The position numbers and the translations under genes are program-made. Positions 52,880 through 60,278 of a stretch of 64,000 bases of DNA are shown here, in pieces. This DNA is from Pseudomonas sp. 102515 (GTDB taxonomy: Bacteria; Pseudomonadota; Gammaproteobacteria; Pseudomonadales; Pseudomonadaceae): assembly GCF_031085165.1 (NCBI RefSeq), contig NZ_JAVHTY010000004.1, forward strand, positions 186,001 to 250,000, read 5' to 3'. Each line of letters starts with the position of its first letter. The first letter of the stretch is position 1. The notes below the pieces were generated by a model. It saw only the letters and a list, made by a program, of their open reading frames with translations. It had not been told where the DNA came from and made no database searches.

Positions 52880-53743
52880 ATGCCTATCGAGCTTCGTCCG
52901 CTGCTCCTCGCGGCGCTGCCCCTCGCCCTGTACACCGGACTGGCCCTTTCCTCGACCGCGCAGGCGGCCACCCAGCCGGTACAGGTCCGGGATCTGCGGA
53001 TCGGCGAAGGGCGGCCCAAGATCATCGTGTCCACTTCCGGCAAGACGGCGGAGCAGGTGCTCGAACAGGGCCGGACCGCCGCCGCTTCCTCGGCGGTCGA
53101 CATCCTGGAGCTGCGCCTGGATCTCCTGGCCTTCGCCACGGACGCCGATCAAGTCGCCGCCCTGGGCCGCCAACTGGTGCAGGCGCTGGCCGGCAAACCC
53201 TTGCTGCTGACCTTCAGGTCCACGCGCGAGGGCGGAGCCGGCGAGCTGGACGATGCGGCCTATGCGGCGCTCTACGGCAAGCTGCTGCAGGCCGGCTTCG
53301 CCGATCTGATCGACGTGGAGATGCGCCGCGACGAACGCCGGGTCAAGGCGCTGGTGGTCGAAGCGCACAAGACCGGCGCCAAGGTGATCCTGTCCAGTCA
53401 CGATTTCCAGGGCACCCCGACCAATGCCGAGATGCTCAAGCGCCTGCAGCGCCAGAAGGCCCTGGGCGCGGACATCCTCAAGCTGGCGGTGATGCCCCGC
53501 GATGGCGGCGATGTCGTGCGCCTGCTACAGGTGACCTGGACCCAGCACCAGCGCAGTACCCGACCGCTGCTGATGATGGCCATGGGCGGTACCGGCGCGG
53601 TCTCCCGCCTGGCGGGCGAGACCTTTGGCAGCGCCCTCACCTTTGGCAGTCAGGGCCAGGCGTCGGCGCCGGGCCAGATCGAGGCGGACGTTCTGCATCG
53701 GACGCTGGAGGCGCTGCACCGGTCGCGCGCTTCCTCGTCATAG
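52880..53743 (+). CDS. aroD: Type I 3-dehydroquinate dehydratase with signal peptide (periplasmic)
   Basis: A 287-residue type I dehydroquinase converting 3-dehydroquinate to 3-dehydroshikimate. The catalytic set is intact: the substrate strand ELRLDLL (about 77-83), the His in ILSSHDFQGTPTN (about 171-183) and the Schiff-base Lys in DILKLAVMPRDG (about 200-211), with LLMMAMGGTGAVSRLAGETFGSALTF near the end. Unusually, it begins with an export signal (LRPLLLAALPLALYTGLALSSTAQAATQP), so it should work in the periplasm. Cytoplasmic type I enzymes are about 230-250 residues without this. It would act on dehydroquinate formed by a PQQ quinate dehydrogenase. The 3' end overlaps the peptidase gene by 6 bases. 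Confidence 0.9.
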   Translation: MPIELRPLLLAALPLALYTGLALSSTAQAATQPVQVRDLRIGEGRPKIIVSTSGKTAEQVLEQGRTAAASSAVDILELRLDLLAFATDADQVAALGRQLVQALAGKPLLLTFRSTREGGAGELDDAAYAALYGKLLQAGFADLIDVEMRRDERRVKALVVEAHKTGAKVILSSHDFQGTPTNAEMLKRLQRQKALGADILKLAVMPRDGGDVVRLLQVTWTQHQRSTRPLLMMAMGGTGAVSRLAGETFGSALTFGSQGQASAPGQIEADVLHRTLEALHRSRASSS

Positions 53744-55555
53744 CCAGCGATGGTAGAAGGCCGCTTCCTGCTCCAGGGCGTCCGCCTGGTTGGCCGCCCG
53801 GCGAAAGCCGTGGCCCTCGTCGGGATAATGCCTGACCACCACCGGTATGCCGCGTGCCTCCAGGGCCGCGGCCATGGCGTCGGTCTGGGCGGGGACCACC
53901 ACGGCATCCTTGAGACCCTGCAGGAAGATCACCGGCGCCTGGATGCCATCGGCATGCAGCAGCGGGGTCCGGGCCTCGTAGCGCACGCGATCGGCTTCGG
54001 GATCGCCGATCAGCCAGTCCAGGTAGTCGGCCTCGAACTTGTGGGTGGCCTTGGCCAGCGCCAGGGGATCGCTGACGCCATAGAGACTGGCCCCCGCGCG
54101 AAAGACCTCCCGGAAGGCCAGGGCGCAGAGCACCGTATAGCCCCCCGCGCTGCCGCCGCGGATGAAGGCGCGGCTCGGATCCACCAGGCCCTGGGCGCCC
54201 AGGTGGTCGACCACCGCGCAGGCGTCCTCGACGTCCACCTCGCCCCAGCGCAGATGCAGTGCCTGGCGGTAGGCCCGGCCGTGGCCGCTGCTGCCGCGAT
54301 AGTTGAGATCGGCCACGGCGAACCCCTGGCGCACCCAGAACTGGATGCGCGCATCGAACACCGGATAGGTACAGGAGGTGGGGCCGCCGTGGATGCTGAC
54401 CAGCAGCGGTGGCGGACCTTCGCCGTGCCGTTCCGGCAGATAGAGAAAGCCCTGGGCCTGGCCGTCGCCGCTGGGATAGCTCAGTGGCGACGGCGTGATG
54501 ATGGCGGCGTCCGCCAGGGGCGCCACGCCACCGGTGACGATCTCCACCGCGCCGGTCTGGCGGTCGATGGCCAACACCGCCGAGGGCCGGGTCGGCGATG
54601 CGGCGATGCAGTAGCAGTGACCCTCGTCCAGGGCCAGGCCACGGAAACGGCTGAACTCCGGGGCCAGGCGGCGGGCCTCGCCCTCTGCCTGGCGCTCGCC
54701 GAGCAGGCCGAAGCCCTGTTCCTGCCAGGTCGCCAGCCAGCCTTGCGCCGTTGGCAGCCAACTGGCGCCACCCAGTTGCCAGGGCGCGCCGGCATGATCC
54801 GCCGCTGGAGCCTCCTGGGGCGCGAAGCCCTCCGCGGTTTCGCACCAGGGCTGCCACCAGCCCTGGCGATCGCTCAGCGCCCAGAGCCGGTGCTCACTAT
54901 CGAAGAGCGGCTGTTGCAGCGATTCGTCGGGATCGGCCGAAACGACCCTGGGTGCGCTGGGGCGTCCTTCAGCGTCCAGTACCGCGGCCAGCAGGCGAGT
55001 CCGGGTCCAGGGCTGGTGGGGCCGGTCCCATTCGATCCAGGCCAGGCGACGGCCGTCGGTGCTGGTACGCGGCGCCGCATAGAAATCCGCGCCCTCGGCA
55101 AGCACCTGACGCTCGCCGTCCGAGCTCAAGGCGACCAGGCGATGCCGCGGCGATTGTTCGCGGCGGTCTTCCTCGACCGCCAGCACCCGCTGTCGGGCAC
55201 CATCCCAGTGCAGATCGCCATAGCGCCAGGCCTCACCCCCGGCCAGCCATTCGGGCGCGCCACCATCTCGCGGCTGACGATAGACCGCCTGGTCGGCTTC
55301 GTTGACGAACAGCGGTCCCTGGTCGCCCAGGCAGAGGGCGCCGCCGCCGTATTCGTAGACCTTGCTGCGCAGGCTGAACCCCGCCGGCGTGAGGCAGCGC
55401 GGTACGGCGCTGGCCTCGCGAACCCAGAGGCGGGTGGCGCCATCGGCGGGATCGTATTGGCTCCAGTAGAGGCCGCTGGCATCGACCTTGAGCTCGGCGA
55501 AGTCGATACCGGCGGCAACGGCCTGGGCCGGCGTGAGCGGGGTAGGGGCGGTCAT
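53738..55555 (-). CDS. S9-family prolyl oligopeptidase-like serine peptidase
   Basis: A 605-residue peptidase: a beta-propeller (about 20-370) followed by an alpha/beta hydrolase domain. The nucleophile is in RGGSAGGYTVLCAL (about 453-466), the acid in FLQGLKDAVVVP (about 543-554) and the His in YPDEGHGFRRAANQ (about 579-592). HGGPTSC and VADLNYRGSSGHGRAYR are further marks of acylaminoacyl or dipeptidyl peptidases of this family. No signal peptide is seen, so it is cytosolic. ATG 55555 is preferred over 55576. It probably degrades small peptides and has no evident link to the quinate genes around it. Confidence 0.9.
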   Translation of the reverse strand: MTAPTPLTPAQAVAAGIDFAELKVDASGLYWSQYDPADGATRLWVREASAVPRCLTPAGFSLRSKVYEYGGGALCLGDQGPLFVNEADQAVYRQPRDGGAPEWLAGGEAWRYGDLHWDGARQRVLAVEEDRREQSPRHRLVALSSDGERQVLAEGADFYAAPRTSTDGRRLAWIEWDRPHQPWTRTRLLAAVLDAEGRPSAPRVVSADPDESLQQPLFDSEHRLWALSDRQGWWQPWCETAEGFAPQEAPAADHAGAPWQLGGASWLPTAQGWLATWQEQGFGLLGERQAEGEARRLAPEFSRFRGLALDEGHCYCIAASPTRPSAVLAIDRQTGAVEIVTGGVAPLADAAIITPSPLSYPSGDGQAQGFLYLPERHGEGPPPLLVSIHGGPTSCTYPVFDARIQFWVRQGFAVADLNYRGSSGHGRAYRQALHLRWGEVDVEDACAVVDHLGAQGLVDPSRAFIRGGSAGGYTVLCALAFREVFRAGASLYGVSDPLALAKATHKFEADYLDWLIGDPEADRVRYEARTPLLHADGIQAPVIFLQGLKDAVVVPAQTDAMAAALEARGIPVVVRHYPDEGHGFRRAANQADALEQEAAFYHRWL

Positions 55556-55629
55556 GGCGACTCCAGAGAGGGACACAGCCGTTTAGCCTAGCAGCTGTGC
55601 GGAAAGGGTTGGGTGAGGGATGCCACGCC

Positions 55630-55709
55630 GTTGGGCTTCGCCGCGCTCAACCCAACCTAGGGGTACCAAGCTTTTCCCCTTCTCCCGCTGGGAGAGGGAT
55701 GGGGTGAGG
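55630..55709. repeat. Two palindromic repeats in tandem
   Basis: GTTGGGCTTCGCCGCGCTC followed by AACCCAACCTAGG (55630-55661) and then CCCTTCTCCC-GCT-GGGAGAGGG with GGGGTGAGGG (55677-55709). These are the same two repeat families seen side by side at 62975-63125, in the same order. Confidence 0.65.
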
Positions 55710-55732
55710 GAGCAGCCCGTTCGGCGCCTGTC

Positions 55733-56797
55733 CTAAAATAGCCCCAGCTGTTCCCCCGGCGGGGCGAACTGGCTGCAATCCAGCCCTTCGCCCTCGCGGC
55801 GCTCCAGGCCGAAGCGCCGGCGTGCCAGGCGAAAGCGCTGGGCCAGTAGCTCGGCGAACTGGCCTTCGCCCTTCATGCGGATACCGAAGCGACTGTCGTA
55901 GTTCTTCCCGCCACGCGACTGCCTGATCAGGCTCATCACATGGGCGGCGCGGTCGGGGAAGTGCGTCCGCAGCCATTCCTCGAACAGGTCGGCGATCTCC
56001 AGCGGCAGCCGCAACAGCGCATAGCCGGCCGAGCGGGCGCCGTGGTCGCGGGCCGCCTCCAGCAGGGCTTCGAGCTCATGGTCATTGATCATGGGAATCA
56101 TCGGCGCCAGCAGGGCACTCACCGGCACCCCGTGCTCGTGCAGGGTGCGCATGGCGCGCAGCCGGGCCTGGGGCGCTGCGGTGCGGGGTTCGAGGATGCG
56201 CTTGAGGTCGTCGTCCAGCGTGGTGAGGCTGAAGGCGACCCGCACCAGATTGCGCTCGGCGAGCTGCACCAGGAGATCCAGGTCGCGCAGGATCAGCGCG
56301 CTCTTGGTGATGAGGGTCACCGGATGGCGATAGCGCAGCAGGATCTCCAGCGCCTGGCGGGTCAGCTGATACTGGCGCTCGATGGGTTGGTAGCCGTCGG
56401 TATTGATGCCCAGGGCGATGGGCTGCGGCTGGTAGCCCGGCTTGCTCAGCTCCGCTTCCAGCCGCTCGGCCAGGTTGGTCTTGGCGATCAGCTGGGTCTC
56501 GAAGTCGATACCGGGCGAGAGGTCCCAGTAGGCGTGGGAAGGGCGGGCGAAACAGTAGATGCAGCCATGCTCGCAGCCGCGATAGGGATTCACCGAGCGA
56601 TCGAAGCCGACATCCGGTGACTGGTTGCGGCTGATCACGGTCTTGGCCGTTTCCTGGCGTACGGCGGTGGTGAAGGTCAGCGGGGTGGCTTCCTCGTACC
56701 AGCCATCGTGCTCGGCCTCGCTGCGGGCCGCGGCGAAGCGATTGTGCGGATTGCTGGCGGTGCCACGACCCCGTGGCGGGCGCTGGGGCTGGGTCAT
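55733..56797 (-). CDS. PA0069-type radical SAM protein (spore-photolyase-like)
   Basis: A 354-residue radical SAM protein with the cluster motif CEHGCIYC (about 77-84) inside DRSVNPYRGCEHGCIYCFARPSHAYWDLSPGIDFE (about 68-102), followed by FSLTTLDDDLKRILEPRTAAPQARL. It belongs to the SPL/Rv2578c-like family named after PA0069, related to spore photoproduct lyase; its substrate is unproven. An exact SOS box (CTGT-N8-ACAG) sits 16 bases upstream of the ATG at 56797, next to a GGAGG ribosome-binding site, so LexA very likely controls it. PA0069 is, as I recall, also in the P. aeruginosa LexA regulon. This suggests a DNA-damage role. Confidence 0.9.
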   Translation of the reverse strand: MTQPQRPPRGRGTASNPHNRFAAARSEAEHDGWYEEATPLTFTTAVRQETAKTVISRNQSPDVGFDRSVNPYRGCEHGCIYCFARPSHAYWDLSPGIDFETQLIAKTNLAERLEAELSKPGYQPQPIALGINTDGYQPIERQYQLTRQALEILLRYRHPVTLITKSALILRDLDLLVQLAERNLVRVAFSLTTLDDDLKRILEPRTAAPQARLRAMRTLHEHGVPVSALLAPMIPMINDHELEALLEAARDHGARSAGYALLRLPLEIADLFEEWLRTHFPDRAAHVMSLIRQSRGGKNYDSRFGIRMKGEGQFAELLAQRFRLARRRFGLERREGEGLDCSQFAPPGEQLGLF

Positions 56798-56810
56798 GTC
56801 GAGACCTCCG

Positions 56811-56830
56811 TACTGTGTTTTTGTACAGTA
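56811..56830 (-). promoter_or_regulatory. LexA (SOS) box
   Basis: TACTGTGTTTTTGTACAGTA contains CTGT-N8-ACAG (56813-56828), the LexA consensus with the full spacing, and the outer TA pair is palindromic as well. It lies directly upstream of the ribosome-binding site of the radical SAM gene and should repress it until DNA damage. Confidence 0.82.
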
Positions 56831-56913
56831 CAAGGCCTGGGCGATCCGGGCAAGGGTACGGCGGTCGGCTGGGCGGCAGGATCATCCGCCGGCCCAGCCG
56901 CCGGTCCTGTGCC

Positions 56914-58179
56914 TTACAACACCGAGATCGGATAGTTGAGGATGATGCGGTTCTCGTCGAAGGAGCCACTGGCGCTGTAGTCGCGTCTCATGCTGGAGTT
57001 GCGCCAGCGGATCAGCAGCTTCTTCAGCGGACCGCTCTGCACCTCGTATTGCACCTCGGACTCACGACCCCATTCCTTGCCGTCGGTGATGCTGCCGGTG
57101 TGCACGTTGTCGCCGCTGATATAGCGATTCATCAGGGTCAGACCCGGCACGCCGAAGGCGGCGAAGTTGTGGTCGTAGCGCACCTGCCAGGAGCGCTCCC
57201 GAGCGTTGTCGTAGCTGGAGTTGTAGCTGTCGTTGGCCAGGGTGCCGCCGCTGGTGCCGTTGACCCTCATCCAGGCGCTGTCGCCGCTGACGCGCTGCAG
57301 GCCGACATAGAAGGTGCCGCCGCCCTGCTTGGCCGAGAGCAGCGCATAGGCGGTGCGGTTGTCCAGGGCACCGGCGCGGGCCGAGCCGTCGTCGTCGCCG
57401 ATGAAATAGCCGAGGTTGGCGCCCAGGGTCCAGCTGCCCACCGGCTGGTAGTGGATCAGGTTGATGAACTTCTGGTTGTAGATGTCTTCGAGCTGGGCGT
57501 ACCAGAGGCCGATCTGGGTGCGCTTCTCGTTGAACTTGTATTCGCCGCCGACGAAGTTGAAGCGGTCGGAGGTGGCATTGGCGCGGCCCTGCATGAACAT
57601 GTCTTCCATGCTGGCGTCGTTGCGCGGGCTGTTCTGGCGCATCTGCCCGCCCCAGAGTTCCAGGTTCTGGATCTCGGTGGAGTGGATCTGCGCGCCCTGG
57701 AAGGTCTGCGGCAGCGAGCGGCCGTCGTCGGACCTGAGGATCGGCAGCACGGCGAACCACTCGCCGACCTTGATATCGGTCTTGGACACCTTGGCCTTGG
57801 CGGCCACCGCCAGGCGGCCGAAATCCTTGGCCGGTTCGTTGCCGGCATGGGTCGGCAGCAGCTGGGTGCCGTAGGTGCCGGCGCCACCGTCGAGCTTGAC
57901 CGAATAGAGGCCCAGGGCATCGATGCCGAAGCCCACCGGCCCCTGGGTGTAGCCGGAGGTCAGGCCGAAGATGAAGCTCTGGGTCCATTCCTCGGCCTTG
58001 TTCTGCGCGGTATAGGCCGGATCGACGAAGTTGCGATTGAAGTAGAAGTTGCGCAGGTTGAGAGTGGCCTTGGTGCCTTCGATGAAGCCGTCCGCGGCCC
58101 ACAGCGGCGTGGTGCTGGCCAGGGCGGCGAAGGCGGCGCAGGCACGGGCGAGCCGGCCGGAAGCGAGTCGAGTGCTCAT
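56914..58179 (-). CDS. OprD-family outer-membrane porin
   Basis: A 421-residue OprD-type 18-strand porin. After a signal peptide ending TTPLWAADGF, the mature protein starts FIEGTKATLNLRNFYFNRNF, as in OprD/OpdK relatives, followed by alternating beta strands and conserved bits such as SGYTQGPVGFGIDALGLYSVKLDGG (about 84-108), AKAKVSKTDIKVGEW (about 135-149) and a terminal NYPISVL. It lies just downstream of the MFS importer gene on the same strand, so it probably takes up the same aromatic or alicyclic acid (quinate, shikimate or protocatechuate). The exact substrate cannot be read from sequence. Confidence 0.9.
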   Translation of the reverse strand: MSTRLASGRLARACAAFAALASTTPLWAADGFIEGTKATLNLRNFYFNRNFVDPAYTAQNKAEEWTQSFIFGLTSGYTQGPVGFGIDALGLYSVKLDGGAGTYGTQLLPTHAGNEPAKDFGRLAVAAKAKVSKTDIKVGEWFAVLPILRSDDGRSLPQTFQGAQIHSTEIQNLELWGGQMRQNSPRNDASMEDMFMQGRANATSDRFNFVGGEYKFNEKRTQIGLWYAQLEDIYNQKFINLIHYQPVGSWTLGANLGYFIGDDDGSARAGALDNRTAYALLSAKQGGGTFYVGLQRVSGDSAWMRVNGTSGGTLANDSYNSSYDNARERSWQVRYDHNFAAFGVPGLTLMNRYISGDNVHTGSITDGKEWGRESEVQYEVQSGPLKKLLIRWRNSSMRRDYSASGSFDENRIILNYPISVL

Positions 58180-58433
58180 GGTGTTCCTTGTTCTTGTAGG
58201 TAAGGGGTGCCCTGCCGGCACGGGGGCGGCATCTGACGAGGGCGGGTAGGGCGGTGGCGCGGGTACGTACGGCTAGGAGGGTGCAGGCGACATGAGGGAT
58301 TCCTTTCTTATTTGAATTATCGGAAAGCTATGGGCGAAGCATTCGGCCGAGTAGTTATATGACAACGTATGTCTTACGGCAAGGCTACCAAGGTCGCAAG
58401 GTGGAGCCCTCGCCAGGCGAGGGCTCGTGAAGG

Positions 58434-59831
58434 TCAGACGCTGGCCTTGAGGCTGTCCTGACGGGCCGTGTCGTAGGAGTCCTTGTCCATCTGCACGGCG
58501 CCCGGCTTGCCCAGGTCGCTCATGGGCACCCGGTAGGTTTCCGGCGACAGGTAGGCCGCCAGGGCCGACAGGCAGGTCACGCCGAAGGCCAGGCCACCGA
58601 CCACCAGCCAGATGTTGTCGGTACCGGGCGGGGCGACCAGGGTGAACAGCGCCGGCAGCATGGCGGTGAACATGGTGCCGATGTTCTGGGCGATGGCCAT
58701 GGCCGAGACGCGATAGCGGGTCTGGAACTGCTCCGGGTAGAAGCTCGGGAAGACCGCGTTGTAGCCCTGGTAGACCACGCCCCACATCAGCAGCGACATG
58801 AGGAAGGCCAGCGGCAGGTTGTGGATGCTGATGGCATAGAGGTAACCGAAGGCCAGCAGGCCCGAACCCAGGGCTCCGCCGATCATGGTCGGCCGCCGCC
58901 CGATGCGGTCGGAGAGGTTACCGACGAAGGGGATCACCAGCACCGCGACGATGTTGCCCACCACCGGTATCCACAGGTAGACGCTCTTGTCGAAGCCGAT
59001 GCCGTAGGCCGGCTGCACCGCGTAGGCGGCGCCGAAGATGGTGGCGACCACCGGGATGACGTTCATCAGCGCCATCAGCGCGACCAGGATCATGGCCTTC
59101 CAGCTGGTGGTCAGGGCTTCGCCGATGGGCGAGCGTCTGGCCACGGTGGCGGTGCCGGTCTTGGCTTCTTCCTTGACGAAGGCGGGCGTCTCATGGACTT
59201 CGCGGCGGATGATGAAACCGGCCAGGAGGACGAAGGCACTGAGCAGGAAGGGGATGCGCCAGCCCCAGCTGTTGAAGGCATCGGCGGGCATGAAGTAGGC
59301 CAGCGGCAGGAAGATCGCCGCGGCCAGCACCTGGCCGGCCTGGACGCCCTGCAGGGTAAAGCTCGCATAGTAGCCACGCCGCCCGAAGGGCGCGTGTTCG
59401 AGCACCATGGAGCTGGCCCCGGAGATCTCGCCGGCCACGGCGAAGCCCTGGATCAGGCGCAGCACCACCAGCAGGATGGGTGCGAGGATGCCGATCTGGT
59501 GGTAGGTGGGCAGCAGGCCAACGGCCATGGTCGCGATGCCCATGAGGAACATGCACAGCAGCAGGACGTTCTTGCGGCCGCGGGTGTCACCCCAGTGACC
59601 GAGCACGAAGGCGCCGACCGGCCGCGCCAGATAGCCCACGCCGTAGGTGGCGAGGGAGGCGACGATGGCCATCTTGGGGTCGGTGGCGGGGAAGAAGATC
59701 TGCGGAAAGATCAGCGCCGCCGCCTGGGCATAGATGAAGAAGTCGTAGTATTCCAGTGCCGAGCCGATCCAGCCGCTGGCGGTGGCTTTCTTGGCTTGGG
59801 AGCCGGGGGTAGGGGAGGCGGTATTGGCCAT
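58434..59831 (-). CDS. MHS-type MFS transporter, probable shikimate/quinate-like acid importer
   Basis: A 465-residue proton symporter of the metabolite:H+ symporter type. IGSALEYYDFFIYAQAAALIFPQIFFP (about 17-43), LGHWGDTRGRKNVLLL (about 75-90), RLIQGFAVAGEISGASSMVLEHA (about 122-144) and VGNLSDRIGRRPTMIGG (about 286-302) are the family marks. ShiA and KgtP are relatives. A GGAG before ATG 59831 sets the start; the longer frame is not homologous. It is divergent from quiC across a 447-base region and upstream of the OprD gene, so import of quinate, shikimate or dehydroshikimate is the sensible guess. Confidence 0.88.
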   Translation of the reverse strand: MANTASPTPGSQAKKATASGWIGSALEYYDFFIYAQAAALIFPQIFFPATDPKMAIVASLATYGVGYLARPVGAFVLGHWGDTRGRKNVLLLCMFLMGIATMAVGLLPTYHQIGILAPILLVVLRLIQGFAVAGEISGASSMVLEHAPFGRRGYYASFTLQGVQAGQVLAAAIFLPLAYFMPADAFNSWGWRIPFLLSAFVLLAGFIIRREVHETPAFVKEEAKTGTATVARRSPIGEALTTSWKAMILVALMALMNVIPVVATIFGAAYAVQPAYGIGFDKSVYLWIPVVGNIVAVLVIPFVGNLSDRIGRRPTMIGGALGSGLLAFGYLYAISIHNLPLAFLMSLLMWGVVYQGYNAVFPSFYPEQFQTRYRVSAMAIAQNIGTMFTAMLPALFTLVAPPGTDNIWLVVGGLAFGVTCLSALAAYLSPETYRVPMSDLGKPGAVQMDKDSYDTARQDSLKASV

Positions 59832-60278
59832 GGTTGTCTCCGGAATTTTATTGTCAGGCCAGGAGGGTTTCAGCGCCGCGCACGAACGCGCTCGGGCCGC
59901 GGGAGCCGAAGATCGGAAGGACAGGGGACCTAGCCTGGCCGTCGCCGACTGAACGCGGTGGGGCTGCAGACGAGACGGGGGGCGCAGGATAACGTGGATA
60001 GCTGGGGCATGGACGCACACTCTTGTTTGTCTTGTTATGGTCGACGCGGCGGAAGCGACGAGCGCTGGGCTCTGCGATCCATAGTGCGAGGCGCTACTGG
60101 GGCTGGTCAATTCGCCGGATGCCCAACTGTTCGATCAGCGAACAGAAACTAACCGGTTCGTACATAATCCATTGTTGGGTCGCCGGGCGCCACGAATAAT
60201 CGGCACCAGACCCTACAGATCCGCGTCACCCCGCCCGGCGCAGCCCGCGGAGTGGCCGTTCAACACAGGAGCACCGGC
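59832..60278. promoter_or_regulatory. Divergent control region between importer and quiC, with an inverted repeat
   Basis: This 447-base gap contains no convincing gene. At 60127-60145 lies CTGTTCG-ATCAG-CGAACAG, a perfect 7-base inverted repeat, 134 bases before the quiC start. GTTCGAT...CGAAC wording is reminiscent of IclR or TetR operators controlling protocatechuate genes. AACCGGTT and TACATAAT, a possible -10 box, follow at 60151-60168. Confidence 0.5.

Noticed and set aside
53750-55591. A 613-codon open frame antisense to the S9 peptidase
   Set aside because: The catalytic triad of the peptidase is intact on the minus strand; the plus-strand product has no recognisable motif.
60127-60145. 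LexA box upstream of quiC (CTGT...ACAG)
   Set aside because: The spacing between CTGT and ACAG is 11 bases, while LexA requires 8.
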